DNA from: Litoditis marina
Taxonomy: Eukaryota; Nematoda; Chromadorea; Rhabditida; Rhabditidae
DNA: 64,000 nt
NCBI GenBank assembly: GCA_964036275.1
Contig: OZ038437.1
Location: 12,952,638 to 13,016,637, forward strand
Direction: 5' to 3'
The notes under the pieces were generated by a model. The model worked only from the letters and a program-made list of their open reading frames with translations, did no database searches and had not been told where the DNA came from. How positions within the stretch are numbered: position 1 is the first letter of the stretch; every line of letters begins with the position of its first letter. This document shows, one piece after another, positions 21,065 through 33,403 of this stretch. The position numbers and the translations under genes were made by a program.

Positions 21065-22739
21065 CTGGTTACTAGATCACTGTTCAAGTACCAGCTGATC
21101 CGAGCTCATTAGGCGAATAGGGAAACAAAGGGTTCATTGCGTGAGAAGGAGAAAAAGGAACCCCGTTTTCAACGATAATTCGTCAATTTTCGTGAAACAT
21201 GAAGTCATTACGCAAACCCATCAGCATCTCACATTTGACAAAATTAGAGTCGACATTAGCATTGTTCCTGAGAAAAGTGCTTAAGGTATGAAAATACAGA
21301 AGGTGACTTGAACATACTAGATAACTGAAGAAAAGAAGAAAGGTTGAGGACCTATAGAACTAGTAATCATCATTTTTATTCTCTAATAAATTGAGAAACC
21401 GTGAAGTAGAGTTTTGAACAACGTATTGGCGAAATTCATTGAGAAATTTTGCCGTAGAGTATAACTTTTTCTGTTCAACTTGGAAGGGACTCAAGATATA
21501 GTTTAGCACGCGTAAATAAACCGATCGGATACTATATTAGCTAAGAAAAACGGGTTACTGGATAAATGGTGAGAAATAATTGTATCTTGTTGGAACTCGT
21601 GATGAACTTCAAAACAGAAGCAATTGCACAATCTCTCACCACATTTGTCATAAAATACATCTAACCAAAAAAAGTAGATCCAGAGAGAATGTGTACGTGA
21701 TCAGAAGACGTGACCCATCCCAACGGTTTCCATCAGCTAAACACAACAGTTTCCGATCCCATGAACAACCGCGAATGCCTCGACTCTAAAACATGAATAA
21801 TAAGAAGTAAAGGAACCATTCGTAAAAGCAACGAGAATAACGCAAGAATTCGATCAAATTTCGAGACAACAACGTACAATCTTCCAAACCAATTTTTCGG
21901 GGTCGAGCCAGACCAACAATCCACACAAACAAGTATGCATTGATTGTAGAATAGAATATGAACGTAGAAAGAAAAGGCAAATTCTCTAATAATAATAATA
22001 ATTTCAAATTTTTCAAAAAAATTTCAAAAAATTAAAATAAAAAACGGGGGCGCTTTTTTGCGAATCGCTCGCAGGATACGTAATCACCGTGGCGCATATT
22101 TGCGTATTGCGGCAAATTCAAAAAAATAAAACGTTACAGTAACCAGATTTTTGAAAAGCATTTTCTCTCACTTTTTTACTTCCGATACTGGTCTCAGTGG
22201 TTTCCGGCCACTCTAAAACCCAGAAAAAGTGATGGCAGTGAAGTTTGAAAATGAATGTTGGCGTGACCCTTGGTCTTTAAGGAGAAAAAGTGAAGATATG
22301 ATAGAATATTATGAGTAAAATATTAAAGTACAAAAAGTTACAATAATGACAATGTACTATATTATGTATTTAAAATAAGGAATGTGTCATATTTAGTTCT
22401 AAATAGAAACACTTCGAGGAATATGTTATAATTAGTTATAAATAAAAACAACTTTCTTAAGACAAACAATTTATTTATATCACTGATTAAGTTAAATTTA
22501 CACCGTTTCGGCCACTAAATGTAAGAGCGGAGAAATAGTGTGTGTTTGAAGAGACTCAGACTTGGATCAGACAGTCGAGGTATTTTTGACAACTGCCTTC
22601 TTGTTTGCTTGCTTGGTAACAAAGCTTCGTCGAATTCATCAAAAATTCCATTCATTTGCTGAAGTTTCCAGTCCTCATTTGAAAACTTGAACTTTTGCGA
22701 TAAAACTTGGTCAGTTTCACTTTTTACAAGCTTAACGAA

Positions 22740-23180
22740 CCTATTCGATTAACTAGTACTATAAAAGGGTTAATTGTGTAATAAACACTGTTTTTAGTTT
22801 TTTTCTCTCTAAATCTTGCTCTCTGCTCACAGTAACCGTTTTATTGCGTTTGAACTTTGTTAAAATAGTTTTTACACGTCTAACTTAACTACTTGTATCA
22901 CTAGTACTATAATAGCGGTGTTAATTAAATGATAAAAACTGTTTGTAGTTTTGTTTCCTCTGAACCTAAAAAATTCTAAAATGAAATCTTTTCTTACAGG
23001 CATGAAGTCACCGTTTTGTTGGGTTTGAACTTTGTTATAATTGTTTTAACATGTCTGTACACAGTTCACGTACTCATTATATGTCTATTACTACAATAAA
23101 GACTACCTGTTTCACTAGTACTATAATAGCGGTGTTAATTAAGTGATAAAAACTGTTTGTGTTTTGTTTTCTCTGAATAG
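22740..23180 (+). repeat. Repeated promoter modules upstream of collagen copy A
   Basis: A block reading TCACTAGTACTATAATAGCG, then TTAATTAA and TGATAAAAACTGTTTG, occurs at about 22890 and 23110, with a diverged version near 22750. It is also upstream of collagen copy B (near 30430-30480, inverted). Confidence 0.6.
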
Positions 23181-23258
23181 TGCTTGAACTAACTGGTTTT
23201 GTTGCGGTTTCACTCATGCTAACCATGCTGAGAACCAGTAGAGACAATAGTAGATAGA

Positions 23259-23269
23259 CTATAAAAAGG
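23259..23269 (+). promoter_or_regulatory. TATA box of collagen copy A
   Basis: CTATAAAAAGG, about 45-50 bp upstream of the start codon at 23313. The mirror-image gene has the same box at the same distance (30318-30328). Confidence 0.7.
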
Positions 23270-23312
23270 AGAATAACAAATCAAATCATTCACATTCAAC
23301 TGCCCTCCAAAC

Positions 23313-25722
23313 ATGGTAAGTGAAAAACTACTTTAACTTTAAACTATTTGTTCTATTTCGCAAATAGTTTCATTTTCTTTTGATATTCTTCATTGTCTTG
23401 TTATTTTGTTAGATATTAACTGTTATGAAAAGTTGCAAAAACTTTTCTCGAAAACAGTGTTGTAACACGTGTTTTTCATGTCCAATTGCGGTTTATTATG
23501 TACTTCGCACTCAACTCAAACCAAAAACGAAGAAAAAGAAAAAATGTAGTATGGAAACTAGAAACATTCTAAATCTTCTGATTTTTTGTAGTTTGGTAAC
23601 ATTCTATTTTGTAGTTTGGTAACGTGCAGTACCACCTTCTGGCCGGTACCTTCGCCTGCTCTAGCATCCTGCTACTCTCCTCGTTTTACATGATCTATGA
23701 CATCTGCGACGAGATCAACGAATTCCAACTGAAAGTCAAGGAAGATCTCGGAGAGTTCAAGGTACACTTGTAGTATGGTTCACGTGAGACTCACGTGAAA
23801 CTCACGTGATCATTTTGCACACAGTAAGAAAGACCAACGTGTAAATTGCACATATTTTCCAGAGTGTAAAAATCATTCGAAAGATCTAAAAACCCTGAGA
23901 TTCTTTTTACTAGGCGCTACAATCATGAAAACCTCGTGCAAAAATATGATATTATAGTTAACTATTACAAATTATTCGTACTAAAACGATTCATGACGAT
24001 AATCGTGTGAAAATCGACCAATTCTTCCGGAGACAGAGTACTGTACACCTGAGTTTCTGCTGTGTACAAACATTTTTGTTATTAGGGCTATGCTGATGAC
24101 GCGTGGAACGTGATGATGATCTCCGGTAGATCAAACATGATCAATGACGTCATCAGACAGAAGAGAGGCGGCGGATACCAACAGAGACCGGAAGGGGGCG
24201 GGGCCCAGGGAGGAGGACAATGCTGTAAGTTCACTAGTAAAAGTACACGTTGAACGTGATAGTGACAAATGTCTGGAAACAGTTGAACTAATGTGCTCCG
24301 TGAAAGATCAAATTGTTTTGACTTTGATTTAAGGATTTTCAGTCATGAAACACCCACATTTCCATAAGGTTGTATTTTTAACGTAACCACAAGCTTTCAG
24401 AAGACGTTTTTTATCGGGCAAAATTAGGCTTTTTAAGTAACTTTGAAATTTTTGGAATTGAAAGTTTGCCTATTCGATTCACATGTACACAAACATAATT
24501 ATAAAAGCCACAGTTGAGTTTCTGTCTACTGTTGCGAGCTTACTACTTTCCAGCCTGCGGAGCCCAAGCCTCCGGATGTCCCCCCGGACCTCCCGGACCT
24601 CCCGGTCAGCGCGGTCTCGACGGAGAGCCCGGTCAGCCCGGTGGAGACGGACAACCGGGAGGTGCCGGTCTGGCTGCCGACAGCTCCAGCGGCGGCGGCT
24701 GCATCGAGTGTCCTGCCGGACCACCCGGACCACCCGGACCAGATGGAGGTCCCGGACAGCCCGGAGCTCCCGGTAACCCCGGTCAGGACGGACAGGGAGG
24801 CGGCATGGGCGCACCAGGTACAGTAATACAAAGTATACTAATCGTAATACTGATTCATACGAGATTGGATGCATACACATGTTAAAGTGATAGTAATCGG
24901 AATGTTAACAGAGTTCCCATGACAAATACTAGACCGTAGGGTTGATGCCGACCGGGACAATCATCATCTGACAAAGAAGGAAACATTCAAAAACCAAGTT
25001 CATAATTTACCAGGTATGCCTGGACCTGCCGGAGGACCCGGTCCCGACGGAAACCCCGGAGCTCCCGGAGGCCCCGGACAGGACGGACAGCCGGGCATCA
25101 GATCTAGCGGAACCCCCGGACCGGCTGGTGCTCCCGGACCCGCCGGTGGACCCGGACAGCCCGGTCCCGACGGACAGAGCAACGGAGCTGGAGCACCTGG
25201 ACCAGCTGGACCACCCGGACCTCCCGGAAACAACGGAATGCCCGGAGGTCCCGGACCTGCCGGTAACCCCGGACAGGACGGACAACCCGGTGGTGATGCT
25301 GCCTATTGCCCCTGTCCCGGTAGAACCTCATCTGCTGTTGATAACGGAGGTCAGCAACAGGGAGGATACCAGGGTCAGCAACAGCAGCAGCAGCAGCAGC
25401 AAGGAGGATACCAACAGGGTAAGTTGCAGACTCCGTTCGCATTAATTTAACCTTTCACCCTATGAAGCACACTTCAATTGGCATTTTATAATCAAAACGT
25501 AACCGTTGTTAAAGGTTCGTCGTAGAGAGTTATGAAACACTGAACTTCAATTTATTTCCAAACCAGCATGTAAATTTTGAGTATGCGATATAGAGTTACG
25601 ATGGATGAATCCCACTAGTTAAATTTAAGACACTATCTAGAAACACTCTGTCTACAAAACAACTTTCAAACTTTCAATTTTTTTCAATTCCAGGTGAAGG
25701 CTGGAGACAACGCCGTCACTGA
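23313..25722 (+). CDS. Cuticle collagen, copy A
   Basis: Exons 23313-23315, 23615-23761, 24086-24224, 24554-24817, 25014-25418, 25694-25722; phases agree, 328 residues. Exon 1 holds only the start codon. Residues 1-50 form the nematode cuticle collagen N-terminal domain with a membrane/signal segment (about 8-30). RQKR (74-77) is a subtilisin-type processing site. Two Gly-X-Y blocks follow (in exons 4 and 5), split by a glycine/serine stretch with CIEC, and the C-terminus has a CPCP pair, a glutamine-rich tract and GEGWRQRRH. Cuticle collagens are secreted, trimerise and are crosslinked in the exoskeleton. A TATA box lies upstream and AATAAA just downstream (near 25747). Intron 1 holds an extra copy of the exon 2 acceptor (TGTAGTTTGGTAAC). 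No specific col, dpy or rol gene is assigned. Confidence 0.95.
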
Positions 25723-27892
25723 TTTGGAAAATGACCTTTCCTGGACAATAAAACTTTTTCATTTTAATTTTGTTCATATTTTATATAGAATGTACACTGA
25801 AACGGATGTTTCCAGCTCAAACGTTGACTTAAGGATAGGTTTGCAAGAGTATCTGTCTCAAGCGGAATTCGAACCCAACCCAAAAGCTTTGCATTTGCGC
25901 TGTTGAGCTCTGCTGTACTCAAACACGTTTTCAAATATACACAGTTGGAAGTGAAACCCCGTCCTTAGATTAGACGGAAAATCATTATAAGAAATTAGTT
26001 TTTCTGACGATAATCCGGAAATCCGGCAATATTAGGGTTTATGACCATGTTTAGGCTGGATGAGTGTAATTGGAATTAAGCAATCTGGGAATGGAGTTTA
26101 CCATAAGTAACGCTTTCAAGGAATGAGTTTAGATATTTTGGACATCGAAAATACGAAAAGCTCCAAAGGCAGGGTAAAACTTCAATTTTGCTCTTCTGTG
26201 TTTATGGCATTTTGGTCGTAATCGGCAGTCTATGCTTTGTATGCAAATCATACTATAAACTAAGGAGGTACTAGACTGCTCAACTTCTCCGACCAAAAGT
26301 AAGTGAGCAAAACGGCTTGGAATTTTTGAAATCCTACTGTAGGAGTGTCAGTAGAAATGGAAAAGACTATATATTATCGCTGTCAGTTACAGTCAGTTAC
26401 CAAATCATAGTTGTAGTTTGATCTCGTTGTTCACCACAAAATACGAGCTTCGAACACAGCGATAAAGAGCAACATATCGGTCTGCGCAGACAAACTTGAA
26501 ATTTTCTTATAAATTTGGTATTTTTACACTTTCTCGGTCTGTTATTCATATTTATGATTTTATCGCTCCCAGACTTGTCTTATCTCATTGCTTGAAAGGG
26601 CCACTTAAATCAAACCGCATTTTCTAATTGCCTAACTCCAAGTACTCTTATCCAGCCTAAAAATGATCATAAACCCTAAGACGGCCCAGATTTTCACAAT
26701 TCTGAATAATTTCCAATGTGCTCGCATTAAAGTTGAGCTGCGCCAAAAGTGGATTATCGTTGGAGAAAATATACCTCACAAATCATGAGCTCTACCTCAC
26801 CTCAAATCATGAGCTCTACCTCACAAACTTTTGATAAGCAAAAGCATCTGTTGATTGCTGTCCTACAACATCAAAAGTTCTTGCGTATCTCACGAAGTGT
26901 TTATGAGATCATGGTATCTTCATGGCGGACCGCATGAGCTGGTATATATACTCTGTTTCACCAATCGATGTCCTTCTACGTCGAATATTAAGGAGGTGTT
27001 TTCTAATGACCGATTCATTATTTTTGTCTCAAACTTTCAAAGTGTGTAGTAGTAAAGATGAAGAAGACATCAAAAAAATTGAAAGAGCCTCCAAAAACGT
27101 CAACATACCAAACGTTGACCTCCAAGTTTGAGAATATTACTGTAGAGAGTTATAAGTCGGTGGAACAAACTATATGCTCACCGATGCCTAGTTTCCCATC
27201 TACGGACCCCACCCTCTAGGGCTACTTCTATTAGAAAAACAAAATGTAAATGTTATCATGTTAATAGAGTATAAGTTAATGGACTAATATGTTAAAACAC
27301 GTTACAATTAAGTTAACAAAAATCTAGAAAGAAAAGAAAAATTTTCCTATGATAATTAAAATTTATGGGTTAAATTTTGTTTGCATCGTTTCGCCGTTAA
27401 ATCTCGACGATGCTATTCTAGTTGGTAGTTACGGCATCTTATGTGATAACTGTCTTGGTTGTATTGGAAGGAATTCAATAACACACGGCTGAAATATTTG
27501 CCGTGAAAGATTGAGATTATTCTATAACTATTATTATGGAAAAATCATATGAACTTCTCATGAGGTCGGAAGGATCGCCACGCCGCCTGAGGACGGGGTT
27601 TGACTGTTATCTGTGGTTTTTCGAGAAACCTTTTGAGAATGACAACGAATAATTTCGGGTCAAGTTCGAATCAAATTTTGGAATTGTTCAGGATATTTTT
27701 CCAGATATTGTTACCAATGTCACGTTTTTGGGTCAAGTTCGAGTCTTGTTTGAGACAGATAGTTTTGCTAGTTTCGTTGAGGCTGAACTAACATTTGACC
27801 CCATTTAGTCCGCTTCAGTATACATCGTAATAGAATAATAAACAAAGTTGAAATGAAAAAGCTTTATTGTCCATGAAAGGCCATTGCCCAAA
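25723..27892. other. Spacer between the collagen genes
   Basis: No gene recognised. The polyadenylation signals of both collagens lie at its edges. Most of it (25954-27602) is bracketed by 15-bp inverted repeats. Confidence 0.6.
25954..27602. mobile_element. Possible transposon with 15-bp terminal inverted repeats
   Basis: The left end AAACCCCGTCCTTAG and the inverse of the right end (AAACCCCGTCCTCAG, 27588-27602) match at 14 of 15 bases. No transposase was recognised inside, so it would be non-autonomous or decayed. Confidence 0.45.
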
Positions 27893-30273
27893 TCAATGGC
27901 GGCGTTGTCTCCAGCCTTGACCTGAAAAGAAAAAAATCGAGAAAAGTTCGATAGTTGATGAAAGTTGTAGCTTTTAGTTTGGTTTTTACGGTTTTGTAGC
28001 CCTCCACTGTGCAACGATGGAACTTTCGAGTTAGATTGAAAAGGTGAGGTCAAGTATTTTATAACTATTCACGTTTTCATAAAATCTATACTTTGATTGA
28101 GAAACAGTCAATTGAATTTCTCCTAATACCGTAAATAGTCTCGATTAGTGGAACGGAGTATGTCACTTACCCTGTTGGTATCCTCCTTGCTGCTGCTGCT
28201 GCTGCTGACCCTGGTATCCTCCCTGCTGTTGAGCTCCATTATCAACAGCAGATAAGGTTCTACCGGGACAGGGGCAATAGGCAGCATCCCCACCGGGTTG
28301 TCCGTCCTGTCCGGGGTTACCGGCAGGTCCTGGCCCTCCGGGCATTCCGTTGTTTCCGGGAGGTCCGGGTGGTCCAGCTGGTCCAGGTGCTCCAGCTCCG
28401 TTGCTCTGTCCGTCGGGCCCGGGCTGTCCGAGTCCACCGGCGGGTCCGGGAGCACCAGCAGGTCCGGGGGTTCCGCTAGATCTGATGCCCGGTTGTCCGT
28501 CCTGTCCGGGGCCTCCGGGAGCTCCGGGGTTTCCGTCGGGACCGGGTCCTCCGGCAGGTCCAGGCATACCTGGTAAATTATGAACTTAGTTTTTGAATGT
28601 TCCCTTTTTGTTACTTTGTCAAATGATGATTCTCTCTGTCGAACTCAACCCTACGGTCTAGTATTTGTCATAGGAACTCTGTTAACATTCCGATTACTAT
28701 CACTTTAACATGTTTACGCATCCATTCTCGCATGAATTCAAATTTCGATTAGTATAATTTGTATTACTATACCTGGTGCACCCATGCCGCCTCCCTGTCC
28801 GTCCTGACCGGGATTACCGGGAGCTCCGGGCTGTCCGGGACCTCCATCTGGTCCGGGGGGTCCGGCTGGTCCGGCAGGACACTCGATGCAGCCGCCGCCG
28901 CTGGAGCTGTCGGCAGCCAGACCGGCACCTCCCGGTTGTCCGTCTCCACCGGGCTGACCGGGCTCTCCGTCGAGACCGCGCTGACCGGGAGGTCCGGGAG
29001 GTCCGGGGGGACATCCGGAAGCCTGGGCTCCGCAAGCTGGAAAGTAGTCAATTATGGAAGAGAATACACAGTTTATTCGTGATTGAAAACATGACTTTCA
29101 GAATTTGATGTTCGATCTGGCACTCCTATTCGGTATGTGGAAACAACTTGGATAATTTAGTTTATTAAAGATGTGAAAACCGCCGGTCATTCAAGAGAAG
29201 TTGTACACTAGTCGCATTTGTGTTGAATTCAAGTTTAACTATGCTCTGATTCAAGGCATCTAGCTTTCAGCGTGACAACGTTTCCCTCACGTTTTCATGT
29301 TCCACGTGACCAGTTCTTTTACTAGTGAACTTACAGCATTGTCCTCCTCCCTGGGCCCCGCCCCCTTCCGGTCTCTGTTGGTATCCGCCGCCTCTCTTCT
29401 GTCTGATGACGTCATTGATCATGTTTGATCTACCGGAGATCATCATCACGTTCCACGCGTCATCAGCATAGCCCTAATAACAAAAATGTTTGTACACAGC
29501 AGAAACTCAGGTATACAGCACTATGTCTCCGGATGAATTGGCCGATTTTCACACGATTGTCGCCATGAATCGTTTCAGTACTAATAGTTCGTAATAGTTA
29601 ACAACAATATTATTTTTTTGCACAAGGTTTTTTATGATTGTAGCGCCGAGCAAAAATAATCTCAGGGTTTTTAGATCTTTCGAATGATTTTTACACTCTG
29701 GAAAATATGTGCAATTTACACGTTGGTCTTTCTTACTGTGTGCAAAGTGATCACGTGAGTTTCACGTGAGTCTCACGTGAACCATACTACAAGTGTACCT
29801 TGAACTCTCCGAGATCTTCCTTGACTTTCAGTTGGAATTCGTTGATCTCGTCGCAGATGTCATAGATCATGTAAAACGAGGAGAGTAGCAGGATGCTAGA
29901 GCAGGCGAAGGTACCGGCCAGAAGGTGGTACTGCACGTTACCAAACTACAAAGAGAGGAAATCGTGCCAAACTACAAAGTCTGAATGTTACCAAACTACA
30001 GAAATCAGAAGATTTAGAATGTTTCTAGTTTCCATACTACATTTTTTCTTTTTTTTTGTTTTTGGTTTGAGTTGAGTGCGAAGTACATACTTAACCGCAA
30101 TTGGACATGAAAAACACGTGTTACAACACTGTTTTCGAGAAAAGTTTTTGCAACTTTTCATAACAGTTAATATCTAACAAAATAACAAGACAATGAAGAA
30201 TATCAAAAGAAAATGAAACTATTTGTTAAATAGAACAAATAGTTAGAAGTTAAAGTAGTTATTCACTTACCAT
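27893..30273 (-). CDS. Cuticle collagen, copy B
   Basis: Exons (minus strand) 30271-30273, 29799-29945, 29335-29473, 28773-29036, 28171-28569, 27893-27921; 326 residues. Domain order is as in copy A: N-terminal cuticle collagen domain with membrane segment, RQKR site, two Gly-X-Y blocks, CPCP and a glutamine-rich tail ending GQGWRQRRH. By eye, differences from copy A include one P to A in exon 4; P to L, S to L, G to A and two fewer glutamines in exon 5; and E to Q near the end. All exon boundaries are conserved. Intron 1 has three copies of the TGTAGTTTGG acceptor motif where copy A has two. AATAAA lies near 27870 on the minus strand. Confidence 0.95.
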
Positions 30274-30317
30274 GTTTGGAGGGCAGTTGAATGTATATAA
30301 TTTACCATAGTTATTCT

Positions 30318-30328
30318 CCTTTTTATAG
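30318..30328 (-). promoter_or_regulatory. TATA box of collagen copy B
   Basis: CTATAAAAAGG on the minus strand, about 50 bp upstream of the start codon at 30273; identical to copy A. Confidence 0.7.
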
Positions 30329-31159
30329 TCTATCTATCATTGTCTATACTGGTTTTCAGCATGGTTAGCATGAGTGAAACCGCAAGAAAACCAGTTAGTT
30401 CAAGCAAGATTCAGAGAAAACAAAACCACAAACAGTGTTCATCACTTAATTAACACCGCTATTATAGTACTAGTGATACAAGTAGTTAAGTTAGACGTGT
30501 AAAAACTATCTTAACAAAGTTTAACCGCAAGAAAACCAGTTTCTGTGAGCAAGATTCAGAAAACGTGTAAATGAGAAAGTAACATAGTTTACCCGCAGTA
30601 GGGATAATTAGGAGAAAACAAAACCACAGAAAGTAAAATTATAGTACAACTATTTAACAACATAAAAGTTGTAGATGGGTGAAACGGGTATACCACAATT
30701 GGTCTTGTTAAGTTTTATTTATACAATAAAATTAACTTTTATACAATAAAAAATTAAATTAAATATATACCAGATGGATTTTGTTCATATTCAGTGTCAA
30801 TCTCTGACAATAATTATTTCTCGGAAGCAATGACCTGTGAACACTGTGGCAATTTGAAATACCTAAGTCATCTGGGCCTCGAAATTTAATTAAAAATTAC
30901 CAAATTGAACCTTCGGCCTGCATTTTCGTTCACTCGAAATTCAAATTAGGTTCATTTCGCTTGATTAAGAGCCTGATAGCGTTACTATTAAAACGCATGA
31001 TACTGAATAACTATGTTTTTGCTGTGTAATACACACAAAAGAATGGTTTATGTATTGGATAGCGCACCCACCTTCTCTACACTTCCTTAGGCTGTTTCGA
31101 ACCCCCTACGCGGCAAATTGTTTGTGAATTTCATCACTCTCAGACCGATCAGTTGAACA

Positions 31160-31460
31160 TGAAAGCCATTTAAGTCAAAGTCATTCAAGAGCGAAAGTCA
31201 TTGACCTACTTTTAGTCAGAACTTGATAAATTCGAAACTTTATTTCTGACTATTCAACTGTTTCCATACTGAATTACTTCCACTTTAAAATGCCTTTCAC
31301 CTTGACGCAGGACGATTATGTGGACCAATCCCGTGTCAACGGTCCTTTAAACTTCAATTGAAAAATGTATTGCAGTTTAAAGGACTGAAGCGTTGGGACT
31401 AGAAAAAATAATCGTCCTTCTTTAATGACTTGTAATTTTGAATACCTCATTCTGGTTGCC
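31160..31460. repeat. Dispersed repeat, family O, copy 2, interrupted by a MITE
   Basis: Both halves match 12397-12610 (AAAGTCATT-rich left part; TTGAATACCTCATTCTGGTT right part). The match is broken by the family A element at 31309-31424. Confidence 0.65.
31309..31424. mobile_element. Foldback MITE, family A, copy 4
   Basis: GGACGATTATGTGGACCAAT start, ATCGTCCTTCTTTAA end. Inserted inside the family O repeat. Confidence 0.85.
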
Positions 31461-31989
31461 CCATTCAACATGTATTTGATGTATTCTCGCGCTGAAGCAA
31501 ATTGCTACTGCTTCTCCTAAGTATAATCCATTCCAACAGCTACTTATTTTTTATCTTAATGCGATTCAGCGCTTTTTAATTAGTATTAGAGGAATCTCGT
31601 GGCGCTTGAGTGGAGCGTCATCAGCCCAGGTTTTCAAAATAGGCTCACCAGGCGCTTTTAATCTCCTTGAAACCTGCTGGATATTTGAATTGAGTTTGAC
31701 ACTCGTACAAACGCACACAACAGGCCTGCAGGGTACTCTTCGAAGCTAAACCGAATACAATTAGGCCACGCCCACCAACGCACCTATAACTACATACAGT
31801 TACATTATGAATCTGTTTAATCTAAAATATCTTGGCAAGACTTTGAACTTTGTTTTTTTTTCTCCACATGAGACTTGGAGATGAACTTGAGGAGGCTTGA
31901 GTATATGACGAAAATGAGATCCAGTTAAGAGATATCCATCTGATTGTACATATTTCGTCACTCAAATTTGTCAGAGGTGGGGACTAGAC

Positions 31990-32187
31990 TATAGTGGGTG
32001 CCAAATTTATAAACTTTTGTCTCTCGCCGGAATCGAACCTGCGAGCAAAATATTCGTAGCAGAGCGCTATAACCACTGCGCTACTAATGCACAGAACCAG
32101 CAAGCTTTGGAATCGGTGACATGTGTGCGTACACAGCTGAAAGTTAGATATACAGTACCCTTCCACCTTTCCGTTGGCGACGACTAT
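31990..32187 (-). mobile_element. tRNA-derived SINE, copy 7
   Basis: TATAGTGGGTGCCAAATTTA ... CCGTTGGCGACGACTATA. Full length; inverted B box GGAATCGAACC and A box ACCACTGCGCTACTAA are visible. Confidence 0.9.
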
Positions 32188-32464
32188 ATACGGCTACACG
32201 GAGTACGGCCAGAAAAGATTATTACAGCGCTAGGAAGTTTTGCAAATATCATCGCCGCTTATGAATCTGCTTCTTAACATATAATATCCCTATTTTTAGT
32301 CTGAGCTGTTCCCTGTCTCAGACTCAGTGTTCAAGCCGATTCAACGTATTATCAAACTGTATTTGGTATTTGTTTTTAGTAAATGAAGTTGAAGATTAAA
32401 GACCTGACTCACATGCTTTGATGCGTGTAAAATTTTCGGATCTAGGCGTCGTAGCAAACTCATG

Positions 32465-32541
32465 TTATAGTAGAAGTTAATTGAATAATCACGCAAATTT
32501 AGCATTCTAATTAGGCAACGTGCACTTTGCAATTGCAGGTT
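32465..32541. mobile_element. Palindromic MITE, family D, copy 4 (fragment)
   Basis: Only about the first half is present (TAGTAGAAGTTAATTGAATA to the TTGCAATTGCAGG region). Confidence 0.55.
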
Positions 32542-33403
32542 GTGAATATCTTGAATTATCTTCAAACACGCCACTTATCTTTTGAGCTCTCGTGAACAAG
32601 AAGATTAGTTCAACGTATCAATCAAGAATAAGACCGGAAAAAACATGACATCAGTACAAGTGTAATTTTCTACTACGATATATTTCGTTTCTCAAGTGTT
32701 TTTAGTTCCTTCGATAATACATGTTAAAATGAAAAGGTTCATTCTACTCTCATTCAGAACCCGATTCCAATAAACATAAGTAGTAATGTGAAGTCAATCA
32801 TAAATTAGAACTTCAAACCACATAAAACTTATATGTCTTTTCATTTCTCATGTTTTAACGGGTGAAATGAAGAGTAACTGGGTGATGTGTAGATTTTGAG
32901 TACGTTTATTGTACTTTCATTCAGAATACAACATGTTTTAACACACATAAACATGTACAATCATTTTCGAACGACAACTATGAACAACAGATGAATTACC
33001 AACTGAATAGTGGAAACACAATGATTGCAATAAGAACAATGAGCTAGACAAATGGCTAGAGTACGGGTAGAGATCACGGGTAAGGAGAGACGCAGAGTGG
33101 TTTTGTATTAGACGTATGACGTAGAATGACTATACATTGAGCGACGTGAGCAATCCAAATAGTATTACACTGCGTGAGACAGAGTGTTATCACAAAATAT
33201 TATATTACAATTTTTAGAACACGAAGTATAGGACAATCACTATTCAATATTGTCACTACCAAAAATATCGAAAGAACTTCTTTCAGAAAAAAAAAACTAC
33301 GTTTTGAATGAAGTACTCGATGGAAAACTAAACCGCATACGTTGAATTGAGAACAAGTTCTGGATAGTTCTACACGTGACACTTTTCACGTGCACACGTG
33401 CAA

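Larger units (their letters stand above)
18641..23258. other. Intergenic stretch with uncertain splice-like blocks
   Basis: No recognised protein family. On the plus strand, an ATG at 19515 before a GTGACT donor, a block at 20109-20168 with good acceptor and donor, and a block starting at 20511 followed by AATAAA near 20600 could be joined in phase to about 55 residues, but nothing supports the product. An alternative start within 20109-20168 reads MSASHNEVGGFK. On the minus strand 19968-20177 is open for 69 codons with ordinary composition. Either may be chance. Mobile elements and inverted repeats are listed separately. Confidence 0.25.
22790..25810 (+). repeat. Left arm of the collagen inverted duplication
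   Basis: The segment from the upstream promoter modules to just past the polyadenylation signal is mirrored at 27795-30560. Exons and most introns are nearly identical; the last intron is the most diverged. Confidence 0.9.
27795..30560 (-). repeat. Right arm of the collagen inverted duplication
   Basis: Mirror image of 22790-25810, including TATA box, five introns and 3' end. It lacks some of the upstream module copies of the left arm. Confidence 0.9.
30561..33403. other. Intergenic stretch, no gene seen
   Basis: Holds a family O repeat with a nested family A MITE (31160-31460), a SINE (31990-32187), a family D fragment (32465-32541) and AT-rich sequence. No exon with convincing splice sites was found. 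Confidence 0.5.

Noticed and set aside
24479..25445. Several long open frames overlapping the collagen exons
   Set aside because: They are GC-rich shadow frames of the Gly-X-Y coding sequence; the same shadows occur over copy B.
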